From positions 21,460,001 through 21,524,000 of the forward strand of contig NC_073340.2 in the NCBI RefSeq assembly GCF_027580225.2: DNA of 64,000 nt. The letters are read 5' to 3'. Each line of letters begins with the position of its first letter. Position 1 is the first letter of the stretch. A program made the translations under genes and the position numbers. The notes beneath the pieces were generated by a model. It ran no database searches. It was not told where the DNA came from and was given only the letters and a program-made list of their open reading frames with translations. The DNA is from Misgurnus anguillicaudatus. Lineage: Eukaryota; Chordata; Actinopteri; Cypriniformes; Cobitidae. Positions 57,240-64,000 of this stretch are shown here, in pieces.

Positions 57240-60200
57240 CATTGTTTTATTTTACAATCCGTTCACGCACATACCTGTACCATTTGCGCATTACTCATGC
57301 ATGTGTCTTTTGTGTTTTGCCCAGTGTTTGTCACCCTTTTGTTCAAGCGGGTCAAATATTTAGCAGCACCTCAGTGCGGCTAAATTGGGGCAGATGAGTC
57401 CAGAGTGGGTTTAAGGATTGCTGGTAGTAAACACTGAGTGTGGAGGCTGTAATGTTTGCCTGGCAGGTGAGAGAGGTGCTCTTGTGTTAAGTGGTCGAGG
57501 GGCCTGCGAGGGGGCCCTAAATGCGTCTCTCCACTGTAAGGCTTTGTCGAGCCGTCTTTCTCAGGGTCCCGAAATCATCTCTCCCCCTTCTTCCCGACGT
57601 GCTCGCCGCTCTCTCCCGTCCCCCTTTTTCCCTCTGCTCATAAATGCCCGTGTGAAGTGGATCATTACCGATGGCTTTCCCTCTCTGTGTTTTGGCCCTT
57701 TTGGATTTTCACCACTCCAGATCTGTAACGGGAGGTCTGCTAGAAAAAAAGAGGTGGAGCCGTGAAAGGAAAACATCGCACAGAAAGGTCCTGTCAGCAC
57801 TTCCTCTGGCAAATTAGCAGGGGAGAAGTACAACTTTATTGACCCTGCGATTGTGCGAGCGCCCCCCTTTCAATCCTTTGCTTATTAATTGAGTTAGAAG
57901 CAGACGTTGAGGTATGTTCCTAGAGAGAAATTAGTCTTTTGACAAACTGTATCTGGCCTTCAAGCATTCAGCATTCATTCAGGTTCATTCATTCAGATTT
58001 TTTAATTAGCCACTGCTTATTGTATATTTATCCATTATTCAGGGACGCCTTATTGTTTAACATTCCCACCGCAAACAATTTGACCTCCTCCATCTCTCGT
58101 TTACCTCTGGAAAAGCCTCTTGAGGAAAAAGAAGATGGGGATACCCTACAGCATTTCGTGTAAAAATAGCCGTGATTTTAATCTGCTCGATAATAGAGTT
58201 GTTTTTTCTTGTTTTATTAAGTGAACGAAAGACGTCCGTTTTACAGGATGGTTTTAGGGGTGTAGCAAGGCTTACCTCCACAATGACACCGCAACATGCT
58301 GAATGAAAGAGCGTTACATGTAAGACCGGGCTTATCCTGCGGGGGGTTAGGAATTTGCATAGACCAGAAAATGGGATTTTATACCACATTAAGAAACAAT
58401 AGCTGATGAGTTTCCGATGTGTGTATTTGTGTGACCTCGGGAGAGAAAGAGCAAGCAGGGAAATGAAATTTTGTATCAATTTATCGTTTTAAACTTTCAA
58501 TTCTGCCTTCGGATGTAGAATGTATCTTTGCTGATGTCAGACTTCGATTTACACGTCAGTTGCATCACCAGTTTTCTGTCGGTCGGCTGATCCACACTTC
58601 AGGCAAGCTGCCAGGATATCTTATCTTTTAACGCCTTCGCCTGATCTTCCAATTAGCTACGCCCCCCTAATAGGCTGATTTTGGGGGTGGGAAAATGAGG
58701 ATTGGATTCAGGCAGGTTCTGCAGTTTACAGAGGTTATGGTGAATAGTGTAAATGAGTACGGGCCGATGAGGGGGTGCTTTTGGGGGTCAGGGTTTTGTG
58801 ATAGTTCTGCTCGAGAGGCCGTCTGAGGGTTTTTTGTGCCGGGCTCTTTCCAGGTTGCCCTGTCTCAGGGCTTGCCGATAACGGAGCCTGAGCCCTTGAG
58901 CCCCCATTCTGCCTGTGTATTAACACTGCTTATCTGTGCTCAGATAGAGCCGTGTGCCATTTGCCTTTCGGAGGAATTAGCTTGTCTTCCCTGGCTAACC
59001 AGGCAGTGGTGATTAACCTTTCCACTGTTCAATATCCTCTCTGCGCTCTCTCTGTTCAGATTAGGCTAGACATCATTACTGTAGGTATGACTCTAGAAAT
59101 GAGCGGCTGCGAGGTTGTAAAAAAAAAGTGGATTAGGAGACGATATTTGGAGTCCATACTGACCGCTCACATCATCTCAATAAAGCCTACACTTTAAAAA
59201 TTTTGCATTGCAGCTGAATTTGTCAACTTGACACAACTGTCAATCACATTTTCTCCATTAGTCAGTAATCCATTAACCAGCCCTCCCCCCTGCGAGTGAT
59301 TATTTGCTATTATTCAACAAATATCATAATACGTTTTTCACACACCCCGAGGCACATCCGCAAATCAATTATTTCCTCACAAAGACTTGAAAGTACTTAG
59401 CAAGATGCCTGACGGAAAAGCCGCGGGTTATATCAAATTGAACCTCTCATTTGTTTCTCTCGCGCACACACAATCCCGGAGCACAATTAGCCAGCACCCG
59501 CCGCGTTTGTTTGGCCTACTTTAATTCTGGCTGGCATATCTACGTTACTACAGAATAAACCGGCATACAAATACCATTGTTGAGGGTTTTAGAGGAATCA
59601 ATAGACATAGGCTGTGAGTAGACTGAGTCTGTTCACTCAATCTGCTGTTGGCAGGAGATAAAGACCCAGGTTCAAATGCACCACGAGCAGATGCTTCTAT
59701 TATTAGCATTGCATAAACAAAGCATCCAAACATGACGCTAACATTTGACTTGTGTGGCTAATTGGTAATATCATTATTGTCTTATTCTTGTTGGCTATTG
59801 TTGGGAGGTACAGGAATTACCTCGTGTAGGTGGACGTGCCATATCACACTCTTTACTATTGATAAACACTTAGCGTCTACGTAACAATTGTGTTGCAATT
59901 CAAACTCTAGAATTTCACTAGAAGTTTGTTAACTCACCTCAAAAAAGACAATTTTACTGCTTATATAATGCATGATTAAATTATTTTTACTGATAAATCC
60001 CCTAACAATAATATGATCTTCACATTTCTGCTTTCAAACACTACTTCCATTGTGTGCCTTACTGTAACCACAATTTCTGCTTTGTAAAAATATGTATTAA
60101 TAAGCAAGTCAAAACTCATTTTGATGGTACTCGGCATAATGCCACAAATACAGTCTGTAGATTTGTATTGAACCCGGCACATTGCTTTGTTTTGAACAGT

Positions 60201-60707
60201 CGTATGGTCCCTTCAGCTATGCTTATTTAAACATCAGAATAATATAATGCATTGTTTGGTGTTATGCAGAGGGGGCTCATACATTTAAATCCTGATCTCG
60301 GTTTCTTTTAAGTTCTCATTTCCCGTTTGTCCTTCACCTCAACTTCTCTCTACAGATGAAACTTTTATGTGATGTGTCAAAGCCTTCAGGATACCTGGCT
60401 ATTTATAAACAGCTTTCCTTGAACTGCAGACCCAGGTGAAAGCAGCGCTTTGGGAGTTTGGCGGGAAAACTCTGCTCACGAAGAAATGTTTAGATGTCTG
60501 AATTTTTATGTGAAAAGCAGGATTCGTTTGCAAGTGTTATAAAATTAACATTTGATGTCTTTGACTTAATGCTGTTTTTTAATAGACCGTTCTATATGTT
60601 CTGTTGGTCGTATTTTATCCCAATCTTTATCTAGTGTTAAAAAACTGAAACAGGAAGTGCTTTTGGACCAGTGTTGTTTACATATTTTGAAATGGTTAAA
60701 AAGGCAC
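57240..60707. other. Intergenic, MITE-poor, no gene seen
   Basis: About 3.5 kb without recognised transposon ends or exons. The part 58900-59520 has AT-type homeodomain words (CAGTAATCCATTAACC, GAGTGATTATTTGC) in otherwise unremarkable sequence. Confidence 0.4.
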
Positions 60708-61227
60708 TTAAAGGAATAGTCCATTTTCCATATAAATCCAGATAATTTACTCACCACCATGTCATACAAAATGTTGATGTCTTTCTTTGTTCAGTCGAGA
60801 AGAAATTATGTTTTTTTTTTTTTTTTTTTTTTTAGGAAAACATTGCACCCCCAAATCCTTTTTGTCGTTTATTGGCTGGAATACTTTGTTGTTGTTTTTT
60901 GTGATGCTAGGTTTGGCCACTTGTTGATATTGCTGTTTGTGAAGCCTGGGCTGTCTACAGAGATCGAGTTTTTTTACAGATGTTTCCGGTATGTAACAAA
61001 AAATGTTTTATGGTCTAAAAAGCTTCAATTCGCTTAGAGCGCCTTTAAGTATTAAGTGTTGGGCTCTATTAAAGTCTATTAAAATGAGAAAAGTACTGCA
61101 ATGTTTTAAAAAAAATAAAAAATAATTTCTTCTAGATTGAACAAAGAAAGACATACATTTTTTGGATGACATATTGGTGAGTAAATTGTCTGGATTTTTT
61201 GTTTAAGGAAATTGACTATTCCTTTAA
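60708..61227 (+). mobile_element. MITE related to family H, TTAA-flanked
   Basis: TTAAAGGAATAGTCCATTTT at the left and AAATTGACTATTCCTTTAA at the right are inverted, and TCTTTCTTTGTTCAGTCGAG / TAGATTGAACAAAGAAAGAC also pair. TTAA sits at both ends. The interior contains a 23-base T run (60811-60833) and about 200 bp of unmatched sequence. Confidence 0.8.
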
Positions 61228-61230
61228 GAA

Positions 61231-62098
61231 TTTGTGATCCTGCCAAACCCAGCTGAAGTCATTTTTTGTTTACAACTTAAAATCACATAATGTAAAGAAA
61301 ATTCTGTGAAATTATAACTTTAATATCTTTAATATTGGCCATGTCAAAGATTAAAATGAATGTAGAAAATTATTAAAATCAAACTTTTATGCACCTAATG
61401 TCAAATTTTGATTATGAGACTTTAGCCTATTTCATAAGCCTCTTTCACCCAGTAATTTCGGTAATTTACCATGCATTTACCAGAATTAGCTGTTTACACA
61501 CGCAGTGACGTTCCGTCTTTTTACCAAGATATCATTCACACATCAGTATCAAAATACCGGTAAACTCGAAGAGAAAGCGGAAGTTACCTGTGGCGCGTGG
61601 CCGTCTGGCCGACAAGCTCAGTGTTGTATGTGTAAACAACGGCGGGTTATGACTTCATATCCACGGTCCGTATTTTGTTGTTTTCACATCTGTGGCAAAC
61701 GCTGATGGTCGCGAAGTTGCTTGTGACCAAACAACATTGCGTTAGGCGACGTCAAACGGAACCTACATTTGCACATTATGCTTCACAGAAGGCGTGCTAA
61801 GGACGTCGGCAATTCGGCAAATAGATGGTAAGCTGTTTTAAAACAAATGTAGATGTTAACTTCAGGTGTGCTCGACTTTTAAGCAGCGTTCTAAATATCT
61901 GTAGGCCTAATCTATATTTTTTGTTCACACATAGCGCTTACCGGTAAATTACTGGTAATCTTACCTCTCTTACTGGTAAATTGGCTGCACTGATTTACCG
62001 GAAAGGTTCTGCTCACACATGACCTTAACCGCAATTTACCAGTAAATTGCCAGTAAAGACTGTATGTGTGAAAGGGACTACTAGACAGGATCACAAAT
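61231..62098. mobile_element. Family Z transposon copy 2, host of a nested element
   Basis: Ends TTTGTGATCCTGCC and GACAGGATCACAAA are inverted. The left part (CACATAATGTAAAG, TATCTTTAATATT, GAGACTTTAGCC) is the contiguous version of the fragments scattered in 36003-38420. It is interrupted from about 61438 to 62080. Confidence 0.65.
61438..62080. mobile_element. DNA transposon family U with TTACCGGTAAAT words
   Basis: Left CCTCTTTCACCCAGTAATTT and right GTATGTGTGAAAGGGACT are inverted. Near both sides there are clustered TTACCGG, CCGGTAAA, TTACTGGTAA and CCAGTAAATT words. It lies inside family Z. No coding frame is evident. Confidence 0.55.
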
Positions 62099-64000
62099 GT
62101 GTTTCACCAGATAATATTATATAATATTATATTGATGCGAATTATCCGCCTCATAAAAAATACATACGAATTGCCATGAGATATAGCGTTGGTTTTACAG
62201 ACCGGTTTTACTGTATGTATATGCAAAGACATCTAAATGTAACTTAAATAGAAACTAAACGCATCAAAATGGTGGTTAATAACACCAGAATTACGTTCTT
62301 TTCCTCCAACAAAGGTTCATCTGAATTTGTCGCTTTGCCACTTGCCTTATCAATGTGTTTGAAGAACACAGAAAATCCATTAGACTACATGAGCTCAAGA
62401 CAACATCAAGATCACTTGCTAATGCAACCTGATTAATTGTGCACATAATTTATGTGTTTTTCAAGGACATTGTTGTTAATAATGGAACTACTCTATCTTG
62501 AGAGGAGGTTATAGGGGATATTCTTCATATTTCTCAAATTTTTTACATGCACATATTTCCAGTATTTCTGCCGCATTACTGGCCGCAAGAGTGTACAACA
62601 CACCTGCGCTTGAAAAGGATGTCATGTCACCAACATAACATGTCCTTGTAGCGTGAATACAGAGATACTTTTTGAATTGTAGCCTTCTGCTGTAAGGTTC
62701 TTCTGGATAGCTTTCCTGAGGCTTTATGAAAGAAAGAGAAACACATCAGTTGTGATGTGTCACAAGCTTTGGCCTTTCTTTAATACATTGGCCTTGTGTT
62801 CTCACAACTGTATCCGTACTGAATGTACTTAGTTACACCAGTCAAACATATATAAGCTAAACAGAATATTTGTATGCATGTATTTGTATTCAAGGACATA
62901 GGTCCCTGCTCAGTCAGTTATGCTATATAAACTTGTATTGTGTCATATTTCTTTACGGTTTGAATGCATACATAATAATGCATTGCACACATACCAGGGT
63001 AAGAAAATGGTGGTCAGCTAAAGAACTCCCAGGCTCCAGTATTCTTTGCTGCCACACAAGATGCGTGTCTCAAGTATCTGTGACGAGCGTATTTTGTCCG
63101 TCCATCACAAAGCATGACGGGACAAAAGTCCGGGAAGTTATTCTTGCTCCATCTGTGGAGGATTTGCTCAAGGGCTCTCAGGGATCTCAGCCGAGACAAA
63201 AAGAGCCAACAAACATATGCGTAGACTCACAAAACAATAGTGATAAATCGCCTCATTCACCTCCTTCCATGCTCAGATAAGGAACGCTTAGGGAAATGAT
63301 ATAACTTTGGAAAAGTTTGTCACACGAGTCTGCATTCTGTTTTAGGTGTGTCTGTGCCCTTCTGTGTCCTCCAGGATGAAATGCACCTGCACACGAGAGC
63401 TGCAGGCCACCCCTCTAACAGCACAGATAACACTGTGTCAATGAGTGTGCCATTAACATTACTAAAGGAATCTCATTTAGGACTAATTGATTCTGGAGCT
63501 TATTTGCCTCGGCTGTAGGGCGTTGACTGCTGATATGTTTACACTAACTGGTAAGAACAAGTCTTACAGTTAACATATTTAGGTTCGGTCTGTGTCAGTG
63601 TGTGTATTGTGTTTGTACTATGAGGTTTCTTTCTCATGGGAGCTGTTTAGTAAAGGCTTAGTACAACAAAAGTGTGTGGGTTTTAACATCAGTCTTTACA
63701 TTCTTTAATTATATATCTTGCATGTCTGGTCTTATTGGAATCCGTACTTATTTTACAAGCTGGTTAATCATATAATATAAAAACAAACGATTACCTTAAA
63801 AATAAAATTATTTAAAATTCTTTTAATTATTATTTTAATTAATATATAATAGGGAAGTATATACTGTATATGTATGTAATTTGTCATTTTTAGTTTACAA
63901 AGCTTAAAGAGCCCATATTACATTGCTAAAGTACGATATTTTGTGTATTTGGTGTAATGCAATGTGTAAAAAAACACATTATTTTCCACATACCGTACAT
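62099..64000. other. Intergenic, no gene seen
   Basis: Single-copy-looking DNA; a terminus-like CATGAGATATAGCGTTGG near 62175 resembles the MITE at 30794-31038 but no partner is present. The open frame at 62870-63280 has no recognisable domain or splice support. Confidence 0.4.

Noticed and set aside
59640..59700. B-box-like CAGGTTCAAATGC
   Set aside because: No A box at a suitable distance and no repeat partner; likely chance.
62870..63280. 136-residue open frame
   Set aside because: No recognisable domain, unremarkable codon use and no matching splice context.

Overview
This window looks like nuclear DNA from a teleost fish, probably a cypriniform. The reasons are an intron-containing vertebrate gene, AT-rich intergenic DNA, and a very dense load of short non-autonomous DNA transposons (MITEs) and tRNA-derived SINEs of kinds I associate with cyprinid genomes. 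The species assignment is inference. No bacterial, phage or viral gene is visible.

There is one protein-coding gene I can support: ppm1b (PP2C-type Ser/Thr phosphatase, metal-dependent, subfamily 1B) on the + strand. Its first coding exon starts at 9311. Coding exons are 9311-10141, 10861-10978, 11845-11958 and about 12049-12104. Two alternative last exons follow: 13533-13838 (long C-terminus, about 474 aa) and 15973-16002 (short C-terminus ending DDPW, about 382 aa). Poly(A) signals lie at 15216 and 18131. The promoter and non-coding first exon were not identified. The junction between exons 3 and 4 cannot be made by an in-frame GT-AG intron as the sequence stands, which is the most unusual point in the gene.

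Region by region: 1-9 kb holds several MITEs, one SINE with a perfect target duplication, and no gene. 9.3-18.2 kb is ppm1b with its introns and 3' UTRs, including one intronic SINE and one intronic MITE. 19-38.7 kb is a transposon graveyard with nested insertions up to four deep; many insertion events can be ordered from 8-bp (hAT), TTAA or TA target duplications. 38.7-49.3 kb is mixed, and includes a 2.2-kb element with a broken Myb/SANT-like reading frame. 49.3-60.7 kb is poor in recognisable MITEs apart from one large TA/TG microsatellite and one SINE remnant; it may hold regulatory sequence. 60.7-62.1 kb has another adjacent and nested MITE cluster. The last 1.9 kb shows nothing recognisable.

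I found no convincing new gene system. The best leads are the irregular ppm1b splice junction, the four-deep transposon nest at 36.0-38.4 kb, the coexistence of several unrelated TTAA-flanked MITE families, and the MITE-poor block.
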